Notes: generated by a model not told the origin, from the letters alone. A DNA stretch of 64,000 nt from Symbiopectobacterium purcellii (GCF_019797845.1 NZ_CP081864.1:1364001-1428000), one strand, 5' to 3'; numbered from the stretch's first letter, positions 50,862 to 62,295 are shown. Program-made: numbers and translations.

Positions 50862-51860
50862 ATGCAGCAAGTGGTCTATATCGCCAGTCCGGAAAGCCAG
50901 CAGATTCACGTCTGGCAATTGGCGTCTTCGGGGCAGCTCACGTTGTTACAGGTTGTCGATGCGCCGGGTCAGGTGCAGCCGATGGTGATAGCGCCCAACA
51001 AACAGCATCTTTACGTTGGGGTACGCCCGACGTTCTCGGCCATCAGTTACCGCATCGATGCGCAAGGTTTGCTGACGCAGGTGGGTTCTGCCTCGTTGCC
51101 GGGAAGTCCGACGCATTTATCCACTGACCGTCAAGGACGTTTTTTGTTTAGCGCATCCTACAGCGGAGAAACGTTGAGCGTCAGCCCGATTGATGCCGAA
51201 GGCATTGTGGGGGAACCAATTCAACAACTGGATGGGCTGTCAGGTTGCCACTCCAGCAATATTGATCTTCAAAACCAGGTGCTGTGGGCACCGTGCTTGA
51301 AAGAAGATCGCATTCGTTTGTATGAGGTTTCTGCTGAGGGTGAGCTGTCAGTTGCGGCGCAAGCGGACCTGCATGCGGTGGACGGCGCAGGCCCCCGGCA
51401 TATGGATTTTCATCCCAATCAGCGTTTTGCTTACTGTGTGAATGAGCTGAACAGTTCGGTTGACGTGATTGAGCTGCACTCGGTGGCAGGCAAAGCGCGT
51501 ACCGTGCAATCGTTGGATGCCATGCCGCAGGGCTTTGCGGATACCTGCTGGGCGGCGGATATTCATTTGACGCCAGATGGTCGTTTCCTCTATTGCAGCG
51601 ATCGTACCGCCAGCCTGTTAAGTATTTTCCAGGTGTCCGAAGATGGCAGCACCCTGACGCTGGTGGGACATCAACCAACGGAGACGCAACCGCGCGGTTT
51701 CAATATCGATAACCGCGGTGAGTTTGTGATTTCTGCCGGGCAGAAGTCCCAGCACATTGAGGTGTATCGCATCGAGCAGGAAAGCGGAAAGCTGCAACCG
51801 TTGGCGCGCTATGCCGTAGGGCAGGGGCCGATGTGGGTGAGTATTCTGGCGCTTGATTAA
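50862..51860 (+). CDS. pgl: 6-phosphogluconolactonase
   Basis: Seven-bladed-propeller lactonase of the pentose phosphate pathway, 332 residues (331 in E. coli). The start [18 protein letters not shown] is preceded by AAGGAG at a good distance; an upstream in-frame ATG at 50823 is not. [22 protein letters not shown] is the family signature. It is divergent from ybhA. Confidence 0.96.
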   Translation: MQQVVYIASPESQQIHVWQLASSGQLTLLQVVDAPGQVQPMVIAPNKQHLYVGVRPTFSAISYRIDAQGLLTQVGSASLPGSPTHLSTDRQGRFLFSASYSGETLSVSPIDAEGIVGEPIQQLDGLSGCHSSNIDLQNQVLWAPCLKEDRIRLYEVSAEGELSVAAQADLHAVDGAGPRHMDFHPNQRFAYCVNELNSSVDVIELHSVAGKARTVQSLDAMPQGFADTCWAADIHLTPDGRFLYCSDRTASLLSIFQVSEDGSTLTLVGHQPTETQPRGFNIDNRGEFVISAGQKSQHIEVYRIEQESGKLQPLARYAVGQGPMWVSILALD

Positions 51861-51870
51861 GCCAGACGGG

Positions 51871-51891
51871 GTTCCCGCGCAGTGCGGGAAC
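51871..51891. terminator. Palindrome after pgl (GTTCCCGC type)
   Basis: GTTCCCGC (51871-51878) and GCGGGAAC (51884-51891) form an 8-bp stem. The same stem recurs at 60250. It lies between convergent pgl and fdnI. Confidence 0.6.
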
Positions 51892-51903
51892 GCCAACAGG
51901 ATA

Positions 51904-51924
51904 TTCCCGGCCTGTCGCCGGGAA
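51904..51924. terminator. Second palindrome between pgl and fdnI
   Basis: TTCCCGGC (51904-51911) and GCCGGGAA (51917-51924) form an 8-bp stem, just after the fdnI stop on the minus strand. No T-run. Confidence 0.55.
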
Positions 51925-51931
51925 ACCAGAT

Positions 51932-52570
51932 TTACTTATTCTCTTCTTCTTCGTTAAGCACCTGACGCGCCCAACGCGGGTGGTGCTTACGCGCCCACTT
52001 GGCAGAGACTTTGCCTTCGATCATGCCCTTGATGGAACCGCGTACCCAGAACGCCATGTACATATGAATCAGGATGGCGTGGATCAACACGATAGCTGCC
52101 GCCGCATGAACCAGAATGGCGTAGCGCACGATGTCAATCGGGAACAGGTGAGCAAAGTACGGCCGCCACATGATGATGCCGGTAATCAGCAACACCAGCG
52201 TTAACCCCATGATGCTCCAGAACATCATCTTCTGGCCCGGGTTGTATTTGCCCACATCCGCGACGTTATGTTCATTGCCTTTCAGAACCTCAACGATATG
52301 CAGGAACCAGGGAAGGTCGCGGCGTTTAGGAATATTGTGGCTCACAAAACGGAAGAACATCGGCACCAGGCAGACCACGATCAGAATACCGAAGAACGGG
52401 TGCATGATGCGCCCCATCTGCGGCGTACCAAAGGTCTGCGTCAGCCATTGCAGCGTGGGGAAAAACAGCGCAATCCCCGACAGCGCCACCAGGAAGAAGC
52501 TGATCACCACAATCCAGTGACAGATGCGGTCAACGAATTTGGTGCGCACAATCATTTTCTGCTTGCTCAT
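51932..52570 (-). CDS. fdnI: Formate dehydrogenase-N cytochrome b556 subunit
   Basis: Gamma subunit in the inner membrane that reduces menaquinone, 212 residues with four helices. Haem-ligand histidines lie in [18 protein letters not shown] and [12 protein letters not shown]. Close to E. coli FdnI (217). The ATG overlaps the fdnH stop by four bases. It seems intact, although the catalytic gene of the operon is broken. Confidence 0.94.
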   Translation of the reverse strand: MSKQKMIVRTKFVDRICHWIVVISFFLVALSGIALFFPTLQWLTQTFGTPQMGRIMHPFFGILIVVCLVPMFFRFVSHNIPKRRDLPWFLHIVEVLKGNEHNVADVGKYNPGQKMMFWSIMGLTLVLLITGIIMWRPYFAHLFPIDIVRYAILVHAAAAIVLIHAILIHMYMAFWVRGSIKGMIEGKVSAKWARKHHPRWARQVLNEEEENK

Positions 52571-53457
52571 TGCTTCTCCTCCTCATCGTGGTCATGCTCT
52601 GTTTCTTCCGTATTGGGCCCAATGCCGACATAGTGGAAAATCAAACCGGCAAAGGTCGCGACAAAGCCGAGCGTAGCCAGCGGTTTGAGGATGCCTTTCC
52701 ACAAGTTGACCGGGGTGGAGATCTGCGGATTGTCGGGCAGATTGTTGTAGAGTGACGGTTTATCGGCATGGTGCAACACGTACATAACGTGTGTACCACC
52801 CACCCCTTCTGGATCGTACAGACCCGCGTTGTTGTAACCGCGTTTTTTCAGATGCGTGATGCGCTCTTCCGCCAGCAGTTTCATCTCTTCCTTGGTACCG
52901 AAATGAATGGCGCCGGTCGGACAGGTCTTCACACAGGCCGGTTCCTGACCCGTGCTAACGCGATCCACACACAGGGTGCATTTGTACACCCGGTTATCGT
53001 CTTTATTGAGACGCGGAACGTTGAAGGGACAGCCAGCGATACAGTAACCGCAGCCGATGCAGTGCTCGGACTGGAAGTCGACAATGCCGTTCGCGTACTG
53101 AATGATGGCACCGGCAGACGGGCACGCTTTCAAACAGCCCGGATCGCTACAGTGCATACAGCCATCTTTACGGATCAGCCACTCCAGACGATCGGCGCTT
53201 TCCACTTCAGAAAAGCGCATCACCGTCCACGATTTGGCGCTCAGATCCATCGGGTTGTCATACACCCCGTGGTTATGGCCCACTTCGTCACGGATGTCAT
53301 TCCACTCGGAACAGGCCGCCTGACAGGCTTTGCAGCCAATACAGGTGGTGACGTCAATCAGTTTGGCCACTTCACTTTTGTCGTTTCTCACGTGCGGTGG
53401 CGGTGTCAGGCTACTGGTAGCCGAACGTTGGATAATATCTTGAGATTGCATTGACAT
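52567..53457 (-). CDS. fdnH: Formate dehydrogenase-N iron-sulfur subunit
   Basis: Beta subunit carrying four [4Fe-4S] clusters, 296 residues. Cys motifs are [41 protein letters not shown] and CTLC with CVKTCP. A C-terminal membrane helix ([17 protein letters not shown]) anchors it, followed by an acidic His tail. The start [14 protein letters not shown] aligns with E. coli FdnH. It lies 11 bp after fdnG. Confidence 0.95.
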   Translation of the reverse strand: MSMQSQDIIQRSATSSLTPPPHVRNDKSEVAKLIDVTTCIGCKACQAACSEWNDIRDEVGHNHGVYDNPMDLSAKSWTVMRFSEVESADRLEWLIRKDGCMHCSDPGCLKACPSAGAIIQYANGIVDFQSEHCIGCGYCIAGCPFNVPRLNKDDNRVYKCTLCVDRVSTGQEPACVKTCPTGAIHFGTKEEMKLLAEERITHLKKRGYNNAGLYDPEGVGGTHVMYVLHHADKPSLYNNLPDNPQISTPVNLWKGILKPLATLGFVATFAGLIFHYVGIGPNTEETEHDHDEEEKQ

Positions 53458-53468
53458 AGCGCGCTACC

Positions 53469-56400
53469 TTACACCTTTTCCACATTCACCAAAAACGCCT
53501 TGAACTCTGGCGTTTGCGAGTTAGCGTCACCGACGCTGGGCGTGAGGGTATTTGCCAGGAAGCCTTTGCGCGTGGTGCCTTCAAAGCCCCAGTGGAAAGG
53601 GATCCCGACGGTCTCAATCGCTTTACCGGCGACGGTCAAGGTCTTGATTCGTTTGGTGACCACCGCTTTGGCCTTGATGAAGCCGCGCTGGCAGGAAACC
53701 TTCACCTCATCCCCCGCTTTGATCCCTTTGCTCTGCGCCAGGTTTTCACCAATTTCCACAAACTGCTCAGGTTGGAGAATGGCGTTGATGCGCGCATGCT
53801 TGGTCCAGTGACGGAACAGCTCGGTAATGGAGTAGGTGGTAGCGACATACGGGAAGTCACTCGCTTTACCCATGGTTTTGATATCGCGGGCAAACAGCCG
53901 CGCCGCCGGGCTGGAAACCACGGACGGGTGCAGCGGGTTGGTGTCGAGCGGCGTTTCAACCGGTTCGTAGTGTTCCGGGAACGGGCCATCGACCAGTTTG
54001 TCCATGGAGAACAGACGCGCCACGCCTTCCGGCAGCATGATAAACGGCATTGCGTCTTTGCCGGGCGGTACGGTAGCGGCGAAATCAGGCACGTCAATGC
54101 CTTGCCATTTCTGGCCGTTCCACTCCAGCAGCTTGCGTTTGCTGTCCCATGGTTTCCCTTGCAGGTCAGCAGAGGCGCGGTTGTACAGGATGCGGCGGTT
54201 TTGCGGCCAGCACCAAGCCCAGCCCGGCGTTGCCCCCAGACCGGCATCGCTGTTATCACGGTTAGCCATCTGGTTGCCTTTTTCCGTCCAGCTACCGGCA
54301 TAAATCCAGCAGAAGCTGGAGGTGGTGCCATCGTCGCGCAACTGCGAAAAGTCCGCCAACTGCTGGCCTTTTTTCAGGATCAGCGTGCCTTTGTCGTCAT
54401 AAATATCGGCCAGCGCCATACCATTGCCTTCGCGCGCGATCTCTTCCGGCGTTGGGTCTTCCGGGTCCTGATAGTTCCAGTTGATGTTCATCAACGGCTC
54501 AGGGCATACACCACCTTCTTCGCGATACAGTTCACGCAGACGCATCAGCAATTTACCGAGGATCTTCCCGTCATGCAGCGCTTCTGCCGGTGGCTCAGCC
54601 ACCGCCCAGTGCCATTGCAACCAACGGCCGGAGTTGGCAATAGAGCCGTTTTCTTCTGCAAAACAACTGGAAGGCAAACGGAACACTTCGGTCTGGATGG
54701 CGGCGCTATCCACGTCGTTAAATTCGCCGTGGTTCTGCCAGAACGTGGAGGTCTCGGTCGCAAGCGGGTCGATAACCACCATGTACTTCAATTTGGAGAG
54801 TGCTTCCGTTGCTTTGTTCTTGTTGGAGAACGCGGCCAGCGGGTTGAAGCCTTGCACGATATAACCGTGCATCTTGCCTTCAACCATCAGTTCGGTCTGC
54901 ATCATGACGTCGTAGCTGCGATCCCACTTCGGTAGCCACTCTTAGCCCCACTGGTTGTCCGCTTGCGCGTGGTCGCCATAGAAGCTCTTCATCATGCTGA
55001 TAAAGAATTTTGGCGTATTTTTCCAGTAGTTAACCTGGTCCGGCAGCAGCGCATCTGGCGTGATTTGCTTGAGATAGGTTTTCAGGTCACTTTGCTTTTC
55101 CGACGGCAGCGGCATGTAGCCCGGCAGGTTAAGGCTGAGCAGCCCCAGGTCGGTATAGCCCTGAATATTGGAGTGACCGCGCAGGGCGTTAACACCGCCG
55201 CCGGCCATACCGATATTGCCCAGCAGTAGCTGGATCATGGCAGCGGCACGAATAATCTGTGCGCCATTGGTGTGGTGTGTCCAACCCAGCGCGTACATGA
55301 AGGTCGCGGTTTTATCGGGGGCGCTGGTTTCTGCCAGAGAACGGCAGATCTCTTCGTAATGGTGCGCGGGTGTACCGCACAGGGAAACGACCATCTCAGG
55401 GGTATAGCGAGCCACGTGCGCTTTTAGCAGGTTCCAGACGCAGCGCGGATGCGTCAACGTCATGTCGCGTTTGGCAAAGCCGTTGGCATCCAGTTCGTAG
55501 TTCCAACTGGTCTTGTCGTACTGGCGGGTATCTGCATTATAACCGCTGAACAGCCCTTCATCGAACCCGAAGTCTTCACGCACGATCAGGCTAGCGCTGG
55601 TGTAAGACTTCACGTATTCGTGCTGAATTTTATCATGGGTGATCAGGTAGTTGATAATCCCCAGCAGGAACGCTGCATCGGAACCTGCCCGGATTGGGGC
55701 ATAGAGATCGGCCACGGCGGCGGAGCGGTTAAAGCGCGGGTCCACCACGATCAGCTTGGCATCGTTATGGGTTTTCGCTTCGACCGCCCATTTAAACCCA
55801 ACCGGGTGGGCTTCTGCGGCGTTACCGCCCATCACGATAATCAGGTTGGCGTTTTTGATATCCACCCAGTTGTTGGTCATGGCACCGCGACCAAAGGTCG
55901 GCGCGAGTGCGGCAACGGTTGGGCCATGGCATAAGCGTGCCTGGCAGTCGATAGCGACCATACCCAGTGATCGGGCGAATTTCTGATCGAGGATACCGGT
56001 TTCATTGCTGGCGGCAGAAGAACACAGCATGCCGGTGGTCAACCAACGGTTAACCACCGTGCCTTTGGCGTTGACGCGTTCAAAGTTGGCATCGCGGTCG
56101 GCCTTCATCAGGCGCGCAATGCGGTCAATGGCATCATCCCAGCTAATGCGCTGCCATTTGTCGGAGCCTGGTGCGCGATATTCGGGGTGTTTCAAACGGC
56201 CTTCACTGTGGATGTAGTCAACCAGCCCTGCGCCTTTCGGGCACAGTGAGCCACGGCTTACCGGATGATCCGGATCCCCCCTCGATATGGTAAATGGCAG
56301 GTTTAGCGTTTTTCGCGCCATCACCCAGGCTGTACATCAACACACCGCACCCGACGGAACAGTAGGTGCAGTTGTTACGAGTTTCCTTGGCGCGCAGTAA

Positions 56401-56517
56401 CTTGTACTGACGTACCGATGCCATTGCTTCCGTTGGGGCAAAGCCCAGTGCTGCGAGGGTGGTGCCAGCCATCCCCCCTGCACAAACTTTAAAGAAACCT
56501 CTTCGATTGATTTGCAT
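53469..56517 (-). pseudogene. fdnG: Formate dehydrogenase-N alpha subunit, Cys form, two lesions
   Basis: Catalytic molybdenum subunit, exported by the Tat pathway (MQINRRGFFKVCAGG signal). CTYCSVGCGVLM binds the [4Fe-4S] cluster. At residue 196 the codon is TGC (55929-55931): RLCHGPTV, where E. coli FdnG has selenocysteine (TGA). Lesions: one extra base in a C6 run (56276-56281, near residue 79, IYHIEG) and TAA at 54942-54944 (codon 525) in place of a tyrosine (NQWG-stop-EWLPKW). Correcting both gives 1015 residues, exactly the E. coli length. The protein cannot be made as written, so FdnHI would be orphaned. Confidence 0.9.
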
Positions 56518-56586
56518 TAGTTTCCCTATGTGATTGTTTGTTTATTTTTTGTTGCAGGCAATTTAACAACACTCACGATAGGGGTT

Positions 56587-56600
56587 TTGCGCGAAATCAA
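56587..56600. promoter_or_regulatory. Candidate FNR site upstream of fdnG
   Basis: TTGCG-CGAA-ATCAA matches the FNR consensus TTGAT-N4-ATCAA at 8 of 10 positions and lies about 70-83 bp upstream of fdnG. FNR activation of fdnGHI is known in E. coli. Confidence 0.5.
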
Positions 56601-56625
56601 AATTTAAGTATTTAAAACACCTTTT

Positions 56626-56641
56626 TACTCCTTTAAAGGTA
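56626..56641. promoter_or_regulatory. Candidate NarL/NarP 7-2-7 site upstream of fdnG
   Basis: TACTCCT-TT-AAAGGTA is two inverted heptamers (TACTCCT and, on the other strand, TACCTTT) two bases apart, the 7-2-7 arrangement used by NarL and NarP. Nitrate control of fdnGHI in E. coli supports the call. The remaining metG-fdnG spacer is AT-rich and otherwise featureless. Confidence 0.6.
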
Positions 56642-56830
56642 TGTTTTTATAGTGATATATAATAGATTATATAGCGTTTGGTTTCAGTTTTGTAATCTGA
56701 CGGTTGTTTTTTCGCTGCAAAAATAGCCAAAACGGCAAAAAAGCCACCGTACAAAAAAGACACAATTAAGCAACAGGAAAGAGGGAGAGATGCTACCTCT
56801 ATGAGATGTTTTGCGGCAAAAAAAGGGCGA

Positions 56831-56854
56831 TAAAAAAGCCGCCCGAAGGCGGCT
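56831..56854 (-). terminator. Rho-independent terminator of metG
   Basis: On the minus strand AGCCGCC, a TTCG loop and GGCGGCT are followed by TTTTTA. A UUCG tetraloop makes the hairpin very stable. Confidence 0.93.
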
Positions 56855-56861
56855 TAATGCG

Positions 56862-58889
56862 TTATTTCACTTGCATTCCCGGCTGTGCGCCGCTATCCGG
56901 GCTGAGCAGGAAAATCTCCTTGCCACCAGGACCAGCTGCCATCACCATGCCTTCCGACACGCCAAAGCGCATTTTAGGCGGGGCCAGGTTGGCGACCATG
57001 ATGGTCAAACGCCCTTCCAGCGCTTTCGGATCGGGATACGCCGTGCGGATGCCGGAGAAAATCTGGCGCGTTTCACCGCCGAGATCCAGCGTCAATCGTA
57101 GCAGCTTATCAGAGCCCTCCACGAAATCTGCCTGCTTGATCAGCGCAATGCGCATATCCACTTTGGCAAAATCGTCAAAAGAGATGGTGTCCTGAATCGG
57201 ATCGTCAGCCAGCGGGCCGGTCACCACCGTCTTGGCACTCATGTCCTCTTTGGAGGCATCAACCATCGCATTGACCTTGTCGAGATCGATGCGGTTGAAC
57301 AACGCTTTGAACGCTTTCACCTCATGACCCAGCAGCGGTTGTGCTACCGCATCCCATGTCAATGTAGTGTTGAGGAACGCTTCGGCACGCTCGGCCAGTG
57401 ATGGTAATACCGGCTTCAGGTAGGTCATCAATACGCGGAACAGGTTGATGCCCATCGAGCAAATCGCCTGCAAATCCGCATCGCGGCCTTCTTCTTTTGC
57501 CACCACCCACGGGGCTTGTTCGTCCACATAGCGGTTAGCGATATCGGCCAGCGCCATGATCTCGCGGATGGCTTTGCCGGATTCCCGGTTGGCGTAGGCT
57601 TCGGCAATGCTGTCAGCCGCATTGGCGAAGGTGGCATAAAGCTCGGCATCGGCCAGCGTTTCCGCCAGTTTCCCGCCAAAACGCTTATTGATGAAACCGG
57701 CGTTACGCGACGCGAGGTTAACCACTTTGTTAACGATATCGGCATTAACGCGCTGTACGAAATCTTCCAGATTGAGGTCGATATCGTCAATGCGTGACGA
57801 CAGCTTGGCGGCGTAGTAATAACGCAGGCAATCCGCATCCAGATGTTGCAGATAGGTCTCGGCCTTGATAAAGGTGCCGCGCGATTTGGACATCTTGGCG
57901 CCGTTTACCGTCACGTAGCCGTGCACAAACAGGTTGGTCGGCTTACGGAAACCGCTGCCTTCCAACATGGCGGGCCAAAACAGGCTGTGGAAATAGACGA
58001 TGTCTTTACCGATGAAATGGTACAGTTCAGCGCTGCTCTCTTTACGCCAGAATTCATCAAAATCGATATCGCCGCGTTTGTCGCACAGGTTTTTAAACGA
58101 CCCCATGTAACCGATCGGGGCATCCAGCCAGACGTAGAAGTATTTGCCCGGCGCATCCGGCACTTCAAAACCGAAGTAGGGCGCGTCGCGGGTGATATCC
58201 CACTGTTGCAGGCCGGCATCAAACCACTCTTGCATCTTGTTGGCGACCTGCTCCTGCAATGCGCCAGAACGCGTCCAGGCTTGCAGCATTTCGCTGAACG
58301 CGGGAAAATCAAAGAAGAAATGCTCTGACTCGCGCATCACCGGCGTAGCGCCGGAAACCGCTGATTTCGGATCGATCAATTCCGTTGGGCTATAGGTCGC
58401 ACCGCACACTTCGCAGTTATCGCCATACTGATCGGCCGCTTTACATTTCGGGCAGGTGCCTTTGACAAAACGGTCCGGCAGGAACATTCCTTTTTCCGGA
58501 TCGTAGAGCTGCGAAATGGTGCGGTTCTTAATAAAACCGTTCTCTTTCAAACGACCATAGATAAGACCGGACAGCTCCCGGTTCTCTTCACTGTGGGTGG
58601 AGTGATAATTGTCGTAGCTAATCTGAAAGCCAGCGAAATCCCGCTGATGTTCCTGACTCACGTCCGCAATCATCTGCTCCGGTGCCACACCCATCTGCTG
58701 TGCTTTCAACATGATTGGTGTACCGTGGGCGTCATCCGCACAGATAAAGTGAACCTGGTGACCGCGCATTCGCTGATAACGGACCCAAATATCAGCCTGG
58801 ATATGCTCCAGCATGTGGCCGAGGTGGATTGATCCGTTAGCATAAGGCAACGCGCAGGTTACCAATATTTTCTTAGCGACTTGAGTCAT
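56862..58889 (-). CDS. metG: Methionyl-tRNA synthetase
   Basis: Charges tRNA-Met; class I enzyme of 675 residues (677 in E. coli). The HIGH motif appears as HLGH near residue 24, the zinc-binding region as CPKC and CEVCG, KMSKS as KMSKSRG near residue 333, and a C-terminal tRNA-binding/dimerisation domain starts near [12 protein letters not shown] start at [15 protein letters not shown] (58889), as in E. coli, not at an ATG eight codons earlier. Divergent from apbC. Confidence 0.97.
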   Translation of the reverse strand: MTQVAKKILVTCALPYANGSIHLGHMLEHIQADIWVRYQRMRGHQVHFICADDAHGTPIMLKAQQMGVAPEQMIADVSQEHQRDFAGFQISYDNYHSTHSEENRELSGLIYGRLKENGFIKNRTISQLYDPEKGMFLPDRFVKGTCPKCKAADQYGDNCEVCGATYSPTELIDPKSAVSGATPVMRESEHFFFDFPAFSEMLQAWTRSGALQEQVANKMQEWFDAGLQQWDITRDAPYFGFEVPDAPGKYFYVWLDAPIGYMGSFKNLCDKRGDIDFDEFWRKESSAELYHFIGKDIVYFHSLFWPAMLEGSGFRKPTNLFVHGYVTVNGAKMSKSRGTFIKAETYLQHLDADCLRYYYAAKLSSRIDDIDLNLEDFVQRVNADIVNKVVNLASRNAGFINKRFGGKLAETLADAELYATFANAADSIAEAYANRESGKAIREIMALADIANRYVDEQAPWVVAKEEGRDADLQAICSMGINLFRVLMTYLKPVLPSLAERAEAFLNTTLTWDAVAQPLLGHEVKAFKALFNRIDLDKVNAMVDASKEDMSAKTVVTGPLADDPIQDTISFDDFAKVDMRIALIKQADFVEGSDKLLRLTLDLGGETRQIFSGIRTAYPDPKALEGRLTIMVANLAPPKMRFGVSEGMVMAAGPGGKEIFLLSPDSGAQPGMQVK

Positions 58890-59115
58890 AGTGGGGAACT
58901 TACTTTCTTTCATGATGATGAGAAGGAATCCCGATGTTAACCGATAGGTCCTTATGGCGTAAACCGCTGCAAGCGGAAAATCCTGCCAAACGCCAGCAAT
59001 ACGGCGTTCACGCGACTCGGGTCGATTTTTTCACTGAGGTCAACGATCGGAACGGGGCATTCTGTTATGCTATGGCCGTTTTTCCACAAAATAATGAGAA
59101 CGATAAGGAGCCGGG

Positions 59116-60225
59116 ATGAACGCAACAATCCCTGAGCAAACCCCCGATACGTTGAAGGCACTGGTGACCGGTGTCCTCTCCACGTTTAAGCACCCGACGC
59201 TGAAAAATAACCTGACGACCCTCAATGCCCTGCATCATTGTGCCTTGCTGGATGAGGTGCTGCGCATCGAGCTGGTGATGCCGTTTGCCTGGTTGAGTGG
59301 GTTGGACGTATTAAAAGAGACCGTCAGCCCCGAGTTGATGCGTTTAACCGGTGCCAAGGATGTGGAATGGCGCCTGACGCACAGTATTGCCACGCTGCGC
59401 CGCGTTAACAACCAGGCAGGTGTCAAAGGTGTTAAAAATATTATTGCCGTTAGCTCTGGCAAGGGCGGCGTAGGGAAATCCAGCACCGCGGTGAACATGG
59501 CGCTGGCGTTGGCCGCAGAGGGCGCGTCGGTGGGTATTCTCGATGCCGACATCTATGGCCCGTCCATTCCGACCATGCTGGGCACCGCCAGCGAGCGCCC
59601 GACCTCGCCGGATGGTCAACACATGGCGCCCATCATGGCTTACGGCCTGGCGACCAACTCTATCGGTTATCTGGTGACGGATGATAATGCGATGGTGTGG
59701 CGTGGCCCGATGGCGAGTAAAGCCCTGTTGCAACTGCTGCAAGATACGCTCTGGCCGGATCTCGATTATCTGGTATTGGATATGCCGCCGGGCACCGGGG
59801 ATATTCAGTTGACGCTGGCGCAAAATGTGCCGGTGACGGGCGCAGTAGTGGTGACGACGCCGCAGGATATTGCGTTGGTGGATGCCATGAAGGGTATCAC
59901 CATGTTTGAGAAAGTCAGCGTGCCGGTGCTGGGTATCGTCGAGAACATGAGCGTGCATATTTGCGGCCACTGTGGTCATCTGGAGCCTATTTTTGGCACC
60001 GGCGGCGCGCAGAAATTGGCGGAAAAATACAACTGCGCCCTGCTGGGGCAACTGCCGCTGCATATCTCGCTACGTGAAGATCTCGATCGCGGTGAACCCA
60101 CCGTTGCCAGCAAACCGGACAGCGAGTTCACCTCACTGTATCGTGAACTGGCTGGGCAAGTGGCTGCACAGCTTTACTGGCAGGGTGAAGTCATTCCGAC
60201 CGAGATTTCGTTCCGCGCAGTGTGA
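59116..60225 (+). CDS. apbC: Iron-sulfur cluster carrier protein ApbC (Mrp)
   Basis: P-loop NTPase of 369 residues that carries and transfers [4Fe-4S] clusters. The N-terminal MIP18-like domain is followed by the deviant Walker A SSGKGGVGKSS near residue 113, LDADIYGPS, LVLDMPPGTGD, and the cluster-binding CGHCG near residue 283. AAGGAGCCGGG precedes the ATG. Divergent from metG, as in E. coli. Confidence 0.96.
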   Translation: MNATIPEQTPDTLKALVTGVLSTFKHPTLKNNLTTLNALHHCALLDEVLRIELVMPFAWLSGLDVLKETVSPELMRLTGAKDVEWRLTHSIATLRRVNNQAGVKGVKNIIAVSSGKGGVGKSSTAVNMALALAAEGASVGILDADIYGPSIPTMLGTASERPTSPDGQHMAPIMAYGLATNSIGYLVTDDNAMVWRGPMASKALLQLLQDTLWPDLDYLVLDMPPGTGDIQLTLAQNVPVTGAVVVTTPQDIALVDAMKGITMFEKVSVPVLGIVENMSVHICGHCGHLEPIFGTGGAQKLAEKYNCALLGQLPLHISLREDLDRGEPTVASKPDSEFTSLYRELAGQVAAQLYWQGEVIPTEISFRAV

Positions 60226-60249
60226 TCGATTTTATGCAGGGTCAATAGG

Positions 60250-60269
60250 GTTCCCGCATTGGCGGGAAC
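60250..60269. terminator. Palindrome after apbC (GTTCCCGC type)
   Basis: GTTCCCGC, ATTG loop, GCGGGAAC; 8-bp perfect stem 24 bp after apbC. It has the same stem as the one at 51871. The rest of the spacer up to the lipoprotein gene shows nothing clear. Confidence 0.6.
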
Positions 60270-60473
60270 TGCCTGCGATAAACCCGCAGTCCGCCTGGCG
60301 GATTCTCGCATTGATAAATCACTCACCCATTATCAGCGTTCCCGGCGTTATGACCGGACACCTCCAGTTCATTTAAACCAAACGCCAATCAAAACGCGCT
60401 GTAGGTATCTCAGGTGCGATACCTGTGATAGTTTTTCGGTCCGATGAACTTACTGATGTTGAGGGTCAGCGCG

Positions 60474-60731
60474 ATGACGACAATCTTAAGATGGTTTATT
60501 TTCACACTGCCCGTTGCCACTCTCCTATCATGTGCGCCTTATAATTATGAGGCGCAACAGAATAAAAGACCCGGTATGCATGTCAATGGACCACCCGGTA
60601 TGCATGTCAGTGGACCACTTTATTCGATGGGGCACGATGGGATATTCAGAAGGGACCTGCGTATGGAACGTGTCCGTGCTCGCGGATGTGTAGATAACAG
60701 CACGGATTGTGGCAGACCTGTTGGCTGGTAA
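60474..60731 (+). CDS. Small putative lipoprotein
   Basis: Not recognised. It has 85 residues from MTTILRWFIFTLPVATLLSC (60474), with GAGGG eight bases before it; a start at 60444 would add ten residues. The lipobox-like ATLLSC places a lipidated Cys near residue 20. The mature part has a tandem PGMHVNGP-PGMHVSGP and ends with two cysteines (RGCVDNSTDCGRPVGW). The composition fits a small enterobacterial cell-envelope lipoprotein; function unknown. Confidence 0.6.
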   Translation: MTTILRWFIFTLPVATLLSCAPYNYEAQQNKRPGMHVNGPPGMHVSGPLYSMGHDGIFRRDLRMERVRARGCVDNSTDCGRPVGW

Positions 60732-61034
60732 CGCGGCGGGAACGTCAGTATGACTGATCTTCCGGCGGTGAAAGCGTGCTGCTTCACTGTTCAGCTCGCT
60801 CGGTGAGCGGGAAATGCACCACATAAGGCATCGCTTCCACCTGTTTTCACGTTTGTTATCTTTCGTTGCGCCGTGACAACGTGTGCACGCTCACCAATTC
60901 CCTTGCAAACCAGAAATGACCATGAGTAGGGCTGGCGCTGCCTGCCTTAACTCCCTATAATTCGCTCGTTACTGTTTGTTTACCCGTTACTATGCCATTC
61001 GGCATTTCCCTCATTTATCAGGTCATTTATTGTC
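60732..61034. promoter_or_regulatory. Upstream region of udk
   Basis: No gene seen in these 303 bp. TATAAT at 60956-60961 is a consensus -10 element about 74 bp upstream of udk; a clear -35 is not visible at the expected spacing. Confidence 0.45.
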
Positions 61035-61676
61035 ATGGCTGCGACGTCTCACCAGTGTGTCATCATCGGAATTGCAGGAGCATCCGCTTCTGGTAAAAGT
61101 CTTATTTCCAGTACGCTCTATCGCGAGTTGCGCGATCAGGTGGGGGATGAGCATATCGGGGTCATCCCGGAAGACAGTTATTATAAAGATCAAAGCCATC
61201 TGAGCATGGAAGAGCGGGTGAAAACCAACTACGACCACCCCAATGCCATGGACCATGACCTGCTATTAACGCATCTGAAAATGCTCAAGGCCGGACAAGC
61301 GATTGCGTTGCCACAGTACAGTTACGTTGAGCATACCCGTAAGCAAGAGACGGTACGCTTGCTGCCAAAGAAAGTGATCATTTTAGAGGGTATCTTGTTA
61401 CTGACGGAAGTCCGCTTGCGCGCTGAGCTGAATTTTTCCATTTTTGTCGATACCCCGCTGGATATCTGTTTGCTGCGTCGTATGCGCCGTGATGTGAACG
61501 AACGTGGTCGCTCCATGGATTCGGTCATGGAGCAGTATCAAAAAACAGTACGCCCGATGTTTTTGCAATTTATTGAACCGTCCAAGCAATATGCAGATAT
61601 TATCGTGCCACGCGGCGGTAAAAACCGTATTGCCATTGATATTCTGAAAGCCAAAATCAGTCAGTTTTTTGAATAA
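61035..61676 (+). CDS. udk: Uridine/cytidine kinase
   Basis: Phosphorylates uridine and cytidine in pyrimidine salvage; 213 residues, as in E. coli. The P-loop is [11 protein letters not shown] near residue 13. [30 protein letters not shown] and [13 protein letters not shown] are conserved. It is followed by dcd 37 bp downstream, probably as udk-dcd-asmA. Confidence 0.97.
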   Translation: MAATSHQCVIIGIAGASASGKSLISSTLYRELRDQVGDEHIGVIPEDSYYKDQSHLSMEERVKTNYDHPNAMDHDLLLTHLKMLKAGQAIALPQYSYVEHTRKQETVRLLPKKVIILEGILLLTEVRLRAELNFSIFVDTPLDICLLRRMRRDVNERGRSMDSVMEQYQKTVRPMFLQFIEPSKQYADIIVPRGGKNRIAIDILKAKISQFFE

Positions 61677-61713
61677 TTCACCGAAGACGGCGTAAACGAG
61701 AAAAGGGAACAAC

Positions 61714-62295
61714 ATGAGACTGTGCGATCGCGACATAGAAAGTTGGCTAGACGATGGACGCCTGGTTATCACCCCCCGTCCTCCCGTTGAACGAATTAAC
61801 GGCGCAACGCTGGATGTGCGACTGGGCAATCAGTTTCGCGTTTTCAGCGGACACACCGCCGCATTTATCGATTTAAGCGGCCCGAAAGATGAAGTCAGCG
61901 CGGCGCTCGATCGCGTGATGAGTGATGAAATCAACTTGCCGGAAGGAGAAGCGTTTTTCCTGCATCCTGGCGAACTGGCGCTGGCGGTGACGTTAGAGTC
62001 GGTGACATTGCCGGACAATCTGGTGGGCTGGCTTGACGGTCGCTCATCATTGGCGCGACTGGGATTAATGGTCCACGTAACTGCACATCGCATCGATCCC
62101 GGCTGGCAGGGTAGAATTGTGCTGGAGTTCTATAATTCAGGTAAGCTACCGTTGGCATTACGTCCTGGCATGATTATCGGTGCATTGAGTTTTGAACCGC
62201 TCTCTGGCCCGGCCGCGCGCCCCTACAACCGTCGTGAAGATGCGAAATACAAAGATCAGCAGGGCGCTGTGGCGAGCCGAATCGATAAGGATTGA
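61714..62295 (+). CDS. dcd: dCTP deaminase
   Basis: Converts dCTP to dUTP for thymidylate synthesis; 193 residues, as in E. coli. [24 protein letters not shown] is the substrate-binding core (split: [21 protein letters not shown]), with [17 protein letters not shown] holding the catalytic glutamate. Ribosome site and context match E. coli. Confidence 0.97.
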   Translation: MRLCDRDIESWLDDGRLVITPRPPVERINGATLDVRLGNQFRVFSGHTAAFIDLSGPKDEVSAALDRVMSDEINLPEGEAFFLHPGELALAVTLESVTLPDNLVGWLDGRSSLARLGLMVHVTAHRIDPGWQGRIVLEFYNSGKLPLALRPGMIIGALSFEPLSGPAARPYNRREDAKYKDQQGAVASRIDKD

